Positions 1 to 7,492 of a stretch of 10,678 bases of DNA are shown here, one piece after another. Within the stretch, counting starts at the first letter, position 1. Each line of letters opens with the position of its first letter. Position numbers and translations under genes: made by a program. The notes under the pieces are model-generated. The model was not told where the DNA came from. It saw nothing but the letters and a program-made list of their open reading frames with translations, and made no database searches. Source of the stretch: Frondihabitans sp. GTDB taxonomy: Bacteria > Actinomycetota > Actinomycetes > Actinomycetales > Microbacteriaceae. Location of the stretch: NCBI GenBank assembly GCA_025464735.1, contig JAODMX010000539.1, positions 1 to 10,678 of the forward strand. The letters are read 5' to 3'.

Positions 1-318
1 GGTGCTGAGTCCGTCGCCGAGGAGTCCGATCGCGACTCCGACGATGATCACGTCGGCCTTGCCCAACGTGGTCGCCAGGCCGAGAAGGAGTCCGAAGAGT
101 GCGCCGGCGATGACCGCCTCGACTACCCCGAGCCAGAAGCCGCCCTGGAGCGACCCGATCACGCCGAAGACGGCGCCCATCAGCATCATTCCCTCGATGC
201 CGACGTTGAATCCACCGGCGCGCTCGAGGAAGATCTCCCCGAGGCCGGCGATGATGAGCGGCGCGCAGAGGGTGAAGGCGCCCGAGATGACGACTGTCCA
301 GAAGGCGAAGTTGCTCAT
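1..318 (-). CDS. BMP-type ABC importer, permease 2 (N-terminal part only)
   Basis: Inner-membrane permease of the BPD_transp_2 family, the second of two permeases in a BMP/nucleoside-type importer. Only the first 106 residues lie in the window; the C-terminus is beyond the left edge. The protein starts MSNFAFWTVVISG and is very hydrophobic, with segments near residues 5-27, 40-65 and 65-105. It carries ERAGGFNVGIEGMMLMGA (about residues 32-49), which matches the ER(S/A)G-x-NxGIEGMM signature of the second permease in these systems. The ATG overlaps the TGA of permease 1 by 4 nt (ATGA), and a GAGGTG ribosome site sits about 6 nt upstream, so translation is probably coupled. Family assignment is firm; substrate unknown (nucleosides, purines or another small polar compound are typical for the family). 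Confidence 0.9.
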   Translation of the reverse strand, partial: MSNFAFWTVVISGAFTLCAPLIIAGLGEIFLERAGGFNVGIEGMMLMGAVFGVIGSLQGGFWLGVVEAVIAGALFGLLLGLATTLGKADVIIVGVAIGLLGDGLST

Positions 319-1364
319 CGGGCACCTCGAGTCTTCGACTGGCTGACGGCGAGCGCGAGACCGGCGGCGAGGAGCAGAACGCCCTGGGTCACCGTCCCGA
401 TCGACGCGGGGGTGTTGCCCGTGGCCAACTGGACGCCGTCGGCGCCTGTCGTCAGTGACGAGTACACGATCGCGGCCGCGAGGATGCCGAACGGATTGCC
501 GCGCCCCAGGACCGCGACAGCGAGACCGGCGAAGCCGATGCCCCCGCTGACGCTCGGCACGAGTCGATCGTTCACCCCGGCGAGCTGCATCCAGCCGGCG
601 AGCCCGGCCGCCGCGCCCGAGACGAGCATGGTCGAGAGCACGGCCCGCGTGGGGGTGAGGCCGAGACGGGCGGCGAGGACGGGCCGCTGCCCGTACACCT
701 CGACCAGGAAGGCGCCGCGGCTGCGCATCCACCAGAAGGATCCGACGAGGATCACGAGGACGACGACCGCACCCCAGTGGAGCTGACCGGGAACGGGGAG
801 CAGGGGAATCTGGGACGTCGTCGGCAGCTCAGCGCTCTGCGGCGCCGCCACCTGCGTTCGATCGCGGAGGACGGTGCGCAGCAGGAAGGTCAGGAGGTTG
901 CTGGCGACGTAGTTGGTCAGGAGGGTGAAGAGGATCTCGTTGGCTCCCCAGCGAACCTTGGCGAGGGCGGGCAGAAGGGCCCAGACCATGCCGCCGACGC
1001 AGCCCGCGAGGGCTCCGGCGACGAGGCCGAGCCACAGGGGTGCCTGCGGGCCGAGCCAGAAGGCCACGACGGTGGCGCAGATCGCGCCCACGACCATCTG
1101 GCCCTCGGCGCCCACCGTGACGACGTTTGCCCGGAGTGCGGCCGCGACTCCGATGGCGACGAGGGCGAGCGGCGTCGCGTACGACAGCGTCTGCACCAGG
1201 TTGAAGCCGTTTCCGAATGCGCCCTGGAACCATCCCGACAGGGCAAGACCGATGTTGCCGCCGGTGCCGGCGACAAGAATCAGAACGACGACGAAGCCCA
1301 GGACGATGTAACCGAGGCCGGCGAAGGGGCTCAGCCGCGCGAGGGAATCTTTCAGAGAGGTCAC
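315..1364 (-). CDS. BMP-type ABC importer, permease 1
   Basis: Inner-membrane permease of the BPD_transp_2 family, 349 residues, partner of the permease encoded just downstream. The GTG start at 1364 is chosen because it overlaps the TGA of the ATPase gene by 4 nt (GTGA) and has AGGAAG about 8 nt upstream. The open frame runs further upstream, but that extension is arginine/proline-rich and is only a shadow of the ATPase gene. Multiple membrane segments are visible. Family hallmarks include ALRANVVTVGAEGQMVVGA (the NxGAEGQ signature of the first permease), NEILFTLLTNYVASNLL, and SGAAAGLAGWMQLAGV near the last third. It would form the channel with permease 2 and bind the double ATPase through a cytoplasmic coupling helix. 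Substrate unknown. Confidence 0.92.
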   Translation of the reverse strand: MTSLKDSLARLSPFAGLGYIVLGFVVVLILVAGTGGNIGLALSGWFQGAFGNGFNLVQTLSYATPLALVAIGVAAALRANVVTVGAEGQMVVGAICATVVAFWLGPQAPLWLGLVAGALAGCVGGMVWALLPALAKVRWGANEILFTLLTNYVASNLLTFLLRTVLRDRTQVAAPQSAELPTTSQIPLLPVPGQLHWGAVVVLVILVGSFWWMRSRGAFLVEVYGQRPVLAARLGLTPTRAVLSTMLVSGAAAGLAGWMQLAGVNDRLVPSVSGGIGFAGLAVAVLGRGNPFGILAAAIVYSSLTTGADGVQLATGNTPASIGTVTQGVLLLAAGLALAVSQSKTRGAR

Positions 1365-2899
1365 TGGCGATCTTCCTGTCCGGGTACGGAGTCCGTTCGC
1401 GCGTCGACGAGACCGGCCATCGCCCGCCCCACTCGCTGCAGATCGAAGTCGTCCGCCGCGAACTCGTCGACGATCTCGCCTCGGGAGAGCACGAGGATGT
1501 GGTCGGCCAGCTCTCGCACTTCGTCGATGTCGGCCGAGACGAGCAGGACGGCCGTTCCCTGGTTCGCAGCTCGGCGTACCTCCGATCGGATCGCGGCCGC
1601 CGCGTGCAAGTCGAGCCCCTGGGTCGGGCCGTGGAGGACGCAGACCGTGGGATTGCCGTCTAGTTCTCGTCCGACCAGGAGTTTCTGCTGATTGCCTCCG
1701 GACAGGGATCCGGCAGTGATGGCCGGATTGCGAGGGCGCACATCGTGGCGCTCCATGATGCCCCTCGTGAAGTCGGTGATGGCTCCCCACTGGAGAACGC
1801 CCCGTCGGCTGAACGCGCGATTCGAGAGGGAACGCAGCACGGCCGACCGCGACAGGGGCAGCTCGGTGAGGAGGAAGTCCGTCCGGACCTCGGGAACGTA
1901 GGAGACGCCGATTGAGGCGGCCACGTCGGGCCGGCCGCCGATGTCTGTTCTGTCGACGGCGACCCGCCCCGAGATCGGCGACACGATTCCGACGCAGGTC
2001 TCCGCCAGCACACCCTGCCCGTTGCCGGCGACGCCGAGCACGCCGACTATTTCGCCCGCGCGGACGGTGAGGGAGACGTCTTTCAGCGCCACGGATCCTG
2101 CGCCCTGAGCGGTGACGTGTTGGAGGACGAGGCGGTCCTCGCCGACGGTGGAGGCGTTACGAGTCTCGGTTTCGGGGATCTCGCCGACCATGGCCGTGAC
2201 CAGCTGCTGGTCGGTGACGTCGTCGACCCGGGCATCGAGCGAGACGCGACCGTGCGACAGGACGGTGACGTGTTCGGCGATCTGCCGCACCTCATCGAGA
2301 CGGTGCGTGATCAACAGCACGGTGACGCCGGTTGCCGCCAGCGCCCTGACCTTCTCGAAGAGCATGCCCGACTCGTACGGCCCCAGGGCCGATGTGGGCT
2401 CGTCGAGCAGCAGCACCCTGGCGCCCTGCGCGAGAGCGATGGCCAGCTCTCCGAGCTGCCGTTCTGCGAGGCCGAGTGCGCGCACGGGGACCGAGAGATT
2501 CAGAACGAGACCGGCCTCGTTGGCGACAGCCTGCAGTGCGGCCTCCGAGGATTTGCGGTGGGCGAGGGGACTTGGCCGCGTGAGGATGAAATTCTCGACC
2601 AGGGTCATCTCGCCGATGAGGCTGAGTTGCTGGGGCACCAGCCCGATGCCGAGACGCAGTGCGGCGGTCCGATTGGGGATCGTCACGGGACGACCGTCGA
2701 TAGCCACGGACCCGATGGTCGGCTGTTCGAGACCGGCGAACACCTTGAGGGCGGTCGACTTGCCTGCGCCGTTCTCGCCGACGAGGGCGTGAACGGTCCC
2801 GCGGGCGAGGTGAAGCTGGATATCCGTGAGCGCCTGGGCGTCTCCGAAGTTCTTGGAGACGCCCAGGAGGGAGAGTTCGATGCCTCGTGGTGCTGTCAT
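1361..2899 (-). CDS. BMP-type ABC importer, duplicated ATP-binding protein
   Basis: Cytoplasmic ATPase of 512 residues with two fused nucleotide-binding domains, the normal size for sugar/BMP-type importers (RbsA, MglA, YufO relatives). Domain 1 has Walker A GENGAGKS (41-48), a Q-loop near Q90, Walker B VLLLDEP (162-168) and H-loop H199. Its ABC signature is poor: GLAERQL (143-149) instead of LSxGE/Q. Domain 2 has a degenerate P-loop GVAGNGQG (289-296) without GKS/T, a good signature LSGGNQQ (399-405), and a Walker B region VCVLHGPTQGLD (419-430) lacking the DE pair. Together these predict one competent and one degenerate ATP site. ATG at 2899 follows GGAGAG at about 5 nt. It lies 50 nt after the binding-protein gene and overlaps permease 1 by 4 nt. 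Confidence 0.93.
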   Translation of the reverse strand: MTAPRGIELSLLGVSKNFGDAQALTDIQLHLARGTVHALVGENGAGKSTALKVFAGLEQPTIGSVAIDGRPVTIPNRTAALRLGIGLVPQQLSLIGEMTLVENFILTRPSPLAHRKSSEAALQAVANEAGLVLNLSVPVRALGLAERQLGELAIALAQGARVLLLDEPTSALGPYESGMLFEKVRALAATGVTVLLITHRLDEVRQIAEHVTVLSHGRVSLDARVDDVTDQQLVTAMVGEIPETETRNASTVGEDRLVLQHVTAQGAGSVALKDVSLTVRAGEIVGVLGVAGNGQGVLAETCVGIVSPISGRVAVDRTDIGGRPDVAASIGVSYVPEVRTDFLLTELPLSRSAVLRSLSNRAFSRRGVLQWGAITDFTRGIMERHDVRPRNPAITAGSLSGGNQQKLLVGRELDGNPTVCVLHGPTQGLDLHAAAAIRSEVRRAANQGTAVLLVSADIDEVRELADHILVLSRGEIVDEFAADDFDLQRVGRAMAGLVDARTDSVPGQEDRQ

Positions 2900-2949
2900 G
2901 GTCTCTCCGTGCTCACGGTGGTGCGGGTGACGCCGTGCTGGGCGGCGAT

Positions 2950-3984
2950 CTACGGCAGGGTCGCGGGGATCTTGACCTTGCCGGAGACGATGTCCTTACC
3001 CAGCTGGGTGATCTCGCCGCTCAGCGCGGAGGTGACGCCGGGAGCCGTTGAGACCGGATTGAGGTCTTGGAAGACGAGTCCCTTGTTCGCGATCGTCGAG
3101 ATGTACGACTTGTTCGCGAACTTCCCCGATTTCACATTGGCGACGATCTTCTCGAGCGACGGCCCGAAGTCGAGCGCGACCAGCCCGATGTTGACCGCCG
3201 ACGCGTCGCTGGACGAGGTGCTGGATGCCCCGAGGGTTGCCACCCCGGCCTGCTTCGCTGCGGCGAGCACGCCGGGCGTGTAGCCCTCCGCGCCGGTGAC
3301 GATGAGTTTGGCGCCGGCGGCGATCTGCGCCTTGGCCGCCTGGTTGGCGAGAGAGGTGTCGGTCCAGCTGCCGGTGAAGATTGACTTCAGCTGCTTTGCC
3401 TTGGGGTTCGACGCCTTCAATCCGTAGGCGAGGTACTTGTAGGTGACCTCGTTGAACGACGCGAGCTCTCCGTCGACGACCGCAACGGGCGAGACGTTTG
3501 CCTTGCCGGCGATCCAGCCCGTGAGATACCCCTGCTGCTCGCTCGAGTAGGTCCAGGTCTCGACGTTCTTGGTCGCCTGCTTCAGGATGGCCTCGCCACC
3601 GGTGGCGACGAAGTCGGTCTTGGGATCCTCTTGGGCGACTTTGAACACGGAATCCGAGAAGTCGAGACCCCACGCGATGACCAGGTTGTAGCCCTGCGCC
3701 GCGTACTGGCGCATGATCGGCTCGGAGTCGGAAGGTGTCGTCACCGATTCACGGATGCTGAGCGAGATCTTGCCCGCTTTCTCCAGTGCCTTGGCGGGGT
3801 CGGCGACCTCCTCGTTGAAGCCTCCGTCGTTGGCGAGGCCGCCGAGGATGATCGCGACCTTGGGCTGTGCCACCGTCCCCGATGAGGACGACGAGGTAGA
3901 GCTGCTTGGAGAGCTGCTGCAGCCCGCGAGGGCGGCCACGACCGCCATCGTCAGGAGGGGAATCAGGGCTTTTCTGAGTCTCAT
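2950..3984 (-). CDS. BMP/PnrA-family substrate-binding lipoprotein
   Basis: Extracytoplasmic binding protein of the BMP family (Pfam Bmp, PF02608), 344 residues, first gene of the importer operon. It has a clear lipoprotein signal peptide: MRLRK, a hydrophobic stretch at 7-19, and lipobox LAGC with acceptor Cys22. A Ser/Thr linker (23-37) follows, then the mature domain beginning PKVAIILGG. Family-like segments include NDGGFNEE near 52-59, AAQGYNLVIAWGLDFSDSVF near 94-113, and GAKLIVTGAEGYTPGVLAAAKQAGV. Known BMP proteins bind nucleosides, purines or related small molecules. The YFGR-type motif of many nucleoside binders is not obvious here (YSSEQQGYLTGWIAGK occupies that place), so the ligand may differ. 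The start codon has only a weak ribosome site (GAAAG about 11 nt away), but the signal peptide fixes the start well. Confidence 0.93.
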   Translation of the reverse strand: MRLRKALIPLLTMAVVAALAGCSSSPSSSTSSSSSGTVAQPKVAIILGGLANDGGFNEEVADPAKALEKAGKISLSIRESVTTPSDSEPIMRQYAAQGYNLVIAWGLDFSDSVFKVAQEDPKTDFVATGGEAILKQATKNVETWTYSSEQQGYLTGWIAGKANVSPVAVVDGELASFNEVTYKYLAYGLKASNPKAKQLKSIFTGSWTDTSLANQAAKAQIAAGAKLIVTGAEGYTPGVLAAAKQAGVATLGASSTSSSDASAVNIGLVALDFGPSLEKIVANVKSGKFANKSYISTIANKGLVFQDLNPVSTAPGVTSALSGEITQLGKDIVSGKVKIPATLP

Positions 3985-4054
3985 AAGGGGATCGACTTTC
4001 GGGAGGCGGGATGGCGGGAGGGGTGTCGGTCAGTTGCCACCTCGCGGAAAGCCA

Positions 4055-4068
4055 ACTTGTTGACAAGT
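4055..4068. promoter_or_regulatory. Predicted operator, importer/creatininase divergent region
   Basis: The inverted repeat ACTTGT-TG-ACAAGT has perfect 6-bp arms and a 2-bp centre. It lies 71 nt before the binding-protein start and 60 nt before the creatininase start. The same 11 bases (ACTTGTTGACA), and 14 of 15 counting the preceding GCCn, recur before the flavoprotein operon at 8696-8710, in the same orientation relative to the leftward genes. A further ACTTGTGAC half-site lies at 4101-4109. The form resembles sites of GntR-type repressors, but that class is inference. No regulator gene is in the window. Confidence 0.62.
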
Positions 4069-4070
4069 GA

Positions 4071-4076
4071 AGCTTA
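4071..4076 (-). promoter_or_regulatory. Possible -10 element of the importer operon
   Basis: On the minus strand this reads TAAGCT, fitting TANNNT, and would place the transcription start within the adjacent inverted repeat at 4055-4068, so a bound repressor would block it. No good -35 is visible at normal spacing. The resulting leader would be about 75-80 nt. This is a weak call. Confidence 0.25.
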
Positions 4077-4115
4077 ACGTCGAAGCGAGAGGTCATGACG
4101 ACTTGTGACGATTGG

Positions 4116-4121
4116 TAACCT
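4116..4121 (+). promoter_or_regulatory. Candidate -10 of a leaderless creatininase transcript
   Basis: TAACCT fits TANNNT and ends exactly 6 nt before the ATG at 4128, so transcription would begin at or next to the A of the start codon. There is no purine-rich ribosome site directly in front of this ATG (the preceding bases are CGAGCC), which supports a leaderless mRNA. ATGACG (4095-4100) is a possible but closely spaced -35, and it lies beside the palindrome GTCATGAC (4092-4099). Confidence 0.4.
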
Positions 4122-4127
4122 CGAGCC

Positions 4128-4871
4128 ATGCTCGAAGCCCATCTGACCTCGTGGACCGACGTTCGCGACCACATCGCTGCGGGGCACGGTGTAGCGATCC
4201 TGCCGTTCGGCGCCCTGGAAGAGCACGGGCCGCAGCTGCCGCTCGGCACCGACACGATCGTCGCCGTCCATGCGGCGCGCCAACTCGCGGCCCACTTCGA
4301 GGCGGTTCTGCTGCCGGCGATCCACTACGGCGAGACGTGGGCCACGGCCGGATACCCGGGCACGGTCGCGCTGTCTCCGACGACGGTCACGGCCATCGCT
4401 CTCGACATCGGTCGGTCCGTCGCCTCCTTCGGCATCCGTCAGTTCATCATCCTTAACGGCGACTTCGGCAATCGTGGCCCCCTGGGGGCTGCGGCTCGAG
4501 AGCTGGAGGCGTTGGGAGTGCCGACGCTCGTTCTGAACTATCCCGGCCTGGACGAAGCCATCGCCGACGTCCGTGAGAGCGTCCCCGCGGTCGCCTTCAT
4601 GAACCACGCCGAGGAGATCGAAACGTCGATGGTTCTCGCGGCCGAGCCGGACTCGGTTCATCCCGATCGCTACGCCCCCGAGTACCCCGTGTTCCCCGTG
4701 GATTTCGGCCTGCGGCCGCTGCAGCTCCACAACGTCTCGGTCAGCGGTGTCTTCGGTGACCCGAGCAGCGCGACGGCCGACAAGGGCGACGCGCTCTACG
4801 CCGCGGTCCTGGCCGCCAGCATCCCGATCGTCGAGCGTTTCATTGAGGGGACCACCGTCGGATCCGAGTGA
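4128..4871 (+). CDS. Creatininase-family amidohydrolase with altered metal ligand
   Basis: Cytoplasmic metal-dependent hydrolase of the creatininase family (Pfam PF02633), 247 residues, a normal family length. Family members open cyclic or linear amides, for example creatinine or formamidopyrimidine intermediates. Visible motifs are GALEEHGPQLPLGTD (28-42), with likely ligands E31, H33 and D42; YPGTVALSP (76-84), the usual G-T-(V/I)-S/A-L stretch; and HAEEIETS (160-167) with E165. The third metal motif, normally NGHxxN, reads NGDFGN at 110-115, so Asp112 replaces the expected His. It is divergently transcribed from the importer across a 143-bp region holding a predicted operator, and its stop is only 9 nt from the stop of the convergent flavoprotein operon. 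The context suggests hydrolysis of an imported or oxidised amide/lactam; the substrate is unknown. No ribosome site; possibly leaderless. Confidence 0.88.
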   Translation: MLEAHLTSWTDVRDHIAAGHGVAILPFGALEEHGPQLPLGTDTIVAVHAARQLAAHFEAVLLPAIHYGETWATAGYPGTVALSPTTVTAIALDIGRSVASFGIRQFIILNGDFGNRGPLGAAARELEALGVPTLVLNYPGLDEAIADVRESVPAVAFMNHAEEIETSMVLAAEPDSVHPDRYAPEYPVFPVDFGLRPLQLHNVSVSGVFGDPSSATADKGDALYAAVLAASIPIVERFIEGTTVGSE

Positions 4872-4880
4872 GCCGGTCTG

Positions 4881-6104
4881 TCAGCGCTTGTCGCCGACGT
4901 CGCGCCCCGCTCGAAACTCGGGGGGCAGGGCACCGTTCAGCTCGTGGTCTCCAAGAAGGCGCGCCTTGAACGGGTACGGGTTGTGCGAGGTGAGCGCCCG
5001 CGCGTTGCGCCAGTGCCGGTCGAATCCGAAGTCTCGGTCGAGGGAGGAGGCTCCCAGGATGTCGAGCATGTGCGAGGTGGCCGACAGCGCCAGTTCGGAG
5101 AGCACGACCTGCACCGAACTCACGAGAAGTTCGACCCCGATGAAGGCCTCGTCCACCTGCTCGGTGGTCGATGCCGGAGCGTTCCAGACGGCCCAGGCGG
5201 AGTCCATCGATCGCCCGAGGCCGTCGACGAGCAGCGCGGCGGCATCGGCGGCCGCGCGCGCTCGGCCGACCTGCTCTTGGACGACAGCGTCGTGCCGGGG
5301 CAGCTCGCCCGTCCCGGTGAAGTAGACCCGCTTCTTCTCACGGACCTGCTCGGCGAGGTCATCGGCTGCCCGGGCGACGACGCCGGCCAGCGCAGCCAGA
5401 AGGACGGTCTGGTGCAGGCCGGACGCCCCTCGTGTCGATCCCCCCTCCGCGGGGCGTCGGACCTCGTGGTCGCCCACGATGACGTCGGCGAAATCGACCG
5501 TGCTGGTCGCCGTGAGTCGCTGCCCGAAGCCATTCCAGTCTTCGCGGAGGGAGACGCCCTGTCGGTCCATTGGAATGAGCGGAAACACGGGCCGCCCCTC
5601 GTCGTCCACCGCCGACACGGGCAGCCACTGCGCATACGCATTGCCCGTTCCGTAGATCTTGCGGCCATTCAACCGGAAGGTTCCGTCCGCCTGTGACCGA
5701 AGGACGGTCGACACTTCACCGAGAAGGGATCCGCGCGGCTCCGTCGTCCCGCTCCCGAACAGCTCCCCAGCGGCGATCTTGTCCAGCCAGGGGCCGTCGA
5801 TCGACTCCCGGGTGTCGTGCAGCAGCATCTCGACCTGGAAGTAGTGCTGGCGGAGGGCCTGGGGAAGGTTCGAATCCGCTCGGCCGAGTTCTTTCAGGAG
5901 CAGGAGCAGTTGTCGAATCGAGGCGCCGCGTCCACCGCGTTCGATCGGCAGGCGCACGGCGCCGATCCCTGCCGCGCGCACGAGCGCCATTTCGTCGAGG
6001 GCCAGCTCGGCGTCGCGGTCGCGCTGCGCCGCACCGACGGCGATGCGTTCGAACGTCGGCCGGAACGCCGCCAGAAGGGCGTCGTCGGACACCGTGTCGG
6101 TCAT
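4881..6104 (-). CDS. DszC/SfnC-like flavin-dependent monooxygenase
   Basis: Flavoprotein of 407 residues with the acyl-CoA dehydrogenase fold, in the group that works as a two-component monooxygenase with reduced flavin from a partner reductase (DszC sulfide oxidation, SfnC). The central part has ELFGSGTTEPRG (about 114-125), then NGRKIYGTGNAYAQWLPVSA and GQRLTATSTVDFADVIV, as in DszC. The C-terminus DFGFDRHWRNARALTSHNPYPFK (358-380) and LNG (389-391) closely follow the DszC pattern GFDRxWRNxRxxxxHxP. H374 would correspond to the active-site His of DszC, and H87 is a candidate for the N-terminal His. It is the last gene of a three-gene operon; its ATG overlaps the preceding TGA (ATGA) with GAGGAGAG about 6 nt upstream. 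Substrate unknown: organosulfur or N-containing compounds are plausible. Confidence 0.85.
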   Translation of the reverse strand: MTDTVSDDALLAAFRPTFERIAVGAAQRDRDAELALDEMALVRAAGIGAVRLPIERGGRGASIRQLLLLLKELGRADSNLPQALRQHYFQVEMLLHDTRESIDGPWLDKIAAGELFGSGTTEPRGSLLGEVSTVLRSQADGTFRLNGRKIYGTGNAYAQWLPVSAVDDEGRPVFPLIPMDRQGVSLREDWNGFGQRLTATSTVDFADVIVGDHEVRRPAEGGSTRGASGLHQTVLLAALAGVVARAADDLAEQVREKKRVYFTGTGELPRHDAVVQEQVGRARAAADAAALLVDGLGRSMDSAWAVWNAPASTTEQVDEAFIGVELLVSSVQVVLSELALSATSHMLDILGASSLDRDFGFDRHWRNARALTSHNPYPFKARLLGDHELNGALPPEFRAGRDVGDKR

Positions 6105-7492
6105 CGTTTCTCTCCTCGTGTCCGGTCGGCGATGAGCTCGGCCCGTGCCAGTCGCGCCGGATGGCTCTCGGGCAGGTGCGGGCCGCCGCCCATCAGCCTT
6201 TCGCGCAGCGTGCCGGCGCCGTACTCGGCCCGCATCGTGCCCCGCTCGACGAGGATCGGTCGCACCTGGTCGACGAAGTCCTCGAACGTTCCGGGGGAGA
6301 CGAGGTACTGCAGGTTGAGCCCGTCGATGCCGGCACCCTGCCAGAGATCGATCTCGTCGGCGATGGCCTCCGGTGTTCCGACGGCGTGCTGATTGACGGC
6401 CCAGCGCACGGCGGTCTCGAATTGCCAGTCGTGGTCGGGGACCGTTTCCAGCACGAAGCGGGTCAGACGACCGGGCGTCGAGGAGGCGAGGATGTCGCTG
6501 ATGCGAGCAGTGGTCGGGAAGACCGAGAGATCCTGCTGCCAGAACCCGCTGAGCTTCGCCAGGATCGACTCCAGCGACTGGTTGTCGCGGAGCTCGGCAT
6601 CCAGACGCCGGGCCTCCGCTTCGGTGCTGCCGACGACGATGCCCAGGCCGCCGAGGATCTTGACGTCCTCCGGCGCACGACCGTGGGCCACCGCGGCGCT
6701 CCGCAGCTGACGGATGCTCGCCGGGGCCGCATCACGACCACCGGACGTGAACAGCACCTCAGCGTTCCGACCCGCGAATGCCAGGCCCTCGGAGGAGGCA
6801 GCCGCGTTGAAGAGGAACGGGGTGCGCTGGGGCGAGGGCTCGGTGAGATGGGGCCCCGGCACCGTGTAGTACGGGCCGACGTGGTCGATCGTGTGCACGC
6901 GGCTCGGCTCGGTGTACACGCCGCGTTCGCGGTCTGCGACGACGGCGTCGTCGTCCCAGCTCGCCTCCCACAGCTTGCAGACGGCGGAGACGAAGTCTTC
7001 GGCCCGCCCGTAGCGCTCCTCATGGCTGGGCAGGCCCGCGTGGCCCAGGTTGCGACCCGCGCCGGGAAGGAAACTCGTGACGATGTTCCAGGCGATCCGG
7101 CCATTGCTGAGGTGGTCGAGTGTCGACATCTTCCGGGCGAAGGAGTACGGAGGCTCTTGGAGGATGTTCTCGGTCAGGGCGAATCCGAGATCCTTCGTCA
7201 CGTAGGCGAGGATGGGGATGAGGACGGCCGGATCATTGACCGGAGTCTGCATTCCTGAGGCGATCGCCGCATCCGGCGTGCCTCGGTAGACGTCGTAGGG
7301 CGCCAGGACATCGGCGAAGAACAGCACGTCGAAACGTCCGCGCTCGAGGAGCTTCGCGAGATCGACCCAGTAGTCGGCCGTGTTCAGCTCGGTCTGCCGG
7401 CTGTCCGGGCGGCGCCAGGCTCCGTGGTCGTGATGCGACAGAACGAACTCGTTGAAGGCGCTGAAAATGAGCGGCTTTCGTTTCGCGGTCAT
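6101..7492 (-). CDS. NtaA/SnaA/DszA-family FMN-dependent monooxygenase
   Basis: Bacterial luciferase-like (LLM class) TIM-barrel monooxygenase, 463 residues, in the NtaA/SnaA/DszA/SoxA branch. Members use FMNH2 from a separate reductase to oxidise nitrilotriacetate, dibenzothiophene sulfone or similar compounds, often with C-N or C-S cleavage. Recognisable family segments in order are HDHGAWRRPDSR (21-32), YWVDLAKLLERGRFDVLFFADV (41-62), YDVYRGTPDAA (66-76), NGRIAWNIVTSFLPGAGRNLG (130-150) and LPSHEERYGRAEDFV (154-168). Next come LWEASWDDDAVV, FNAAASSEGLAFAGRNAEVLF, and a C-terminal DGLNLQYLVSPGTFEDFVDQVRPIL helix region. It is the middle gene of the operon, with 4-nt overlaps on both sides; GAGAGG lies about 9 nt before its ATG. 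The flanking genes suggest sequential oxidation steps on one substrate. Confidence 0.92.
   Translation of the reverse strand: MTAKRKPLIFSAFNEFVLSHHDHGAWRRPDSRQTELNTADYWVDLAKLLERGRFDVLFFADVLAPYDVYRGTPDAAIASGMQTPVNDPAVLIPILAYVTKDLGFALTENILQEPPYSFARKMSTLDHLSNGRIAWNIVTSFLPGAGRNLGHAGLPSHEERYGRAEDFVSAVCKLWEASWDDDAVVADRERGVYTEPSRVHTIDHVGPYYTVPGPHLTEPSPQRTPFLFNAAASSEGLAFAGRNAEVLFTSGGRDAAPASIRQLRSAAVAHGRAPEDVKILGGLGIVVGSTEAEARRLDAELRDNQSLESILAKLSGFWQQDLSVFPTTARISDILASSTPGRLTRFVLETVPDHDWQFETAVRWAVNQHAVGTPEAIADEIDLWQGAGIDGLNLQYLVSPGTFEDFVDQVRPILVERGTMRAEYGAGTLRERLMGGGPHLPESHPARLARAELIADRTRGEKR

Noticed and set aside
777..1691. Long plus-strand open frame (304 codons) opposite permease 1 and the ATPase
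   Set aside because: Shadow frame of high-GC coding DNA; composition rich in Glu, Gly and Arg with no family motif, while the minus-strand genes are clear homologues.
1365..1790. N-terminal extension of permease 1 to a start at 1790
   Set aside because: The extension is Arg/Pro-rich out-of-frame ATPase sequence; the GTG at 1364 with its ribosome site and 4-nt overlap is the expected start.
2900..2949. Possible attenuator hairpin between binding protein and ATPase genes
   Set aside because: Only a 5-bp CACGG/CCGTG stem with a 14-nt loop; too weak to claim in this base composition.
2117..3283. 388-codon plus-strand open frame opposite the ATPase and binding-protein genes
   Set aside because: Spans two real genes and their junction on the other strand; no domain recognised.
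4060..4065. TTGACA as a plus-strand -35 box
   Set aside because: It matches the consensus, but no -10 lies at 16-18 bp; the sequence is better explained as the centre of the inverted repeat.
5693..7258. 521-codon plus-strand open frame across the NtaA-like and DszC-like genes
   Set aside because: Antisense to two well-recognised genes, Arg/Gly-rich, no ribosome site, no recognisable domain; GC-driven artefact.
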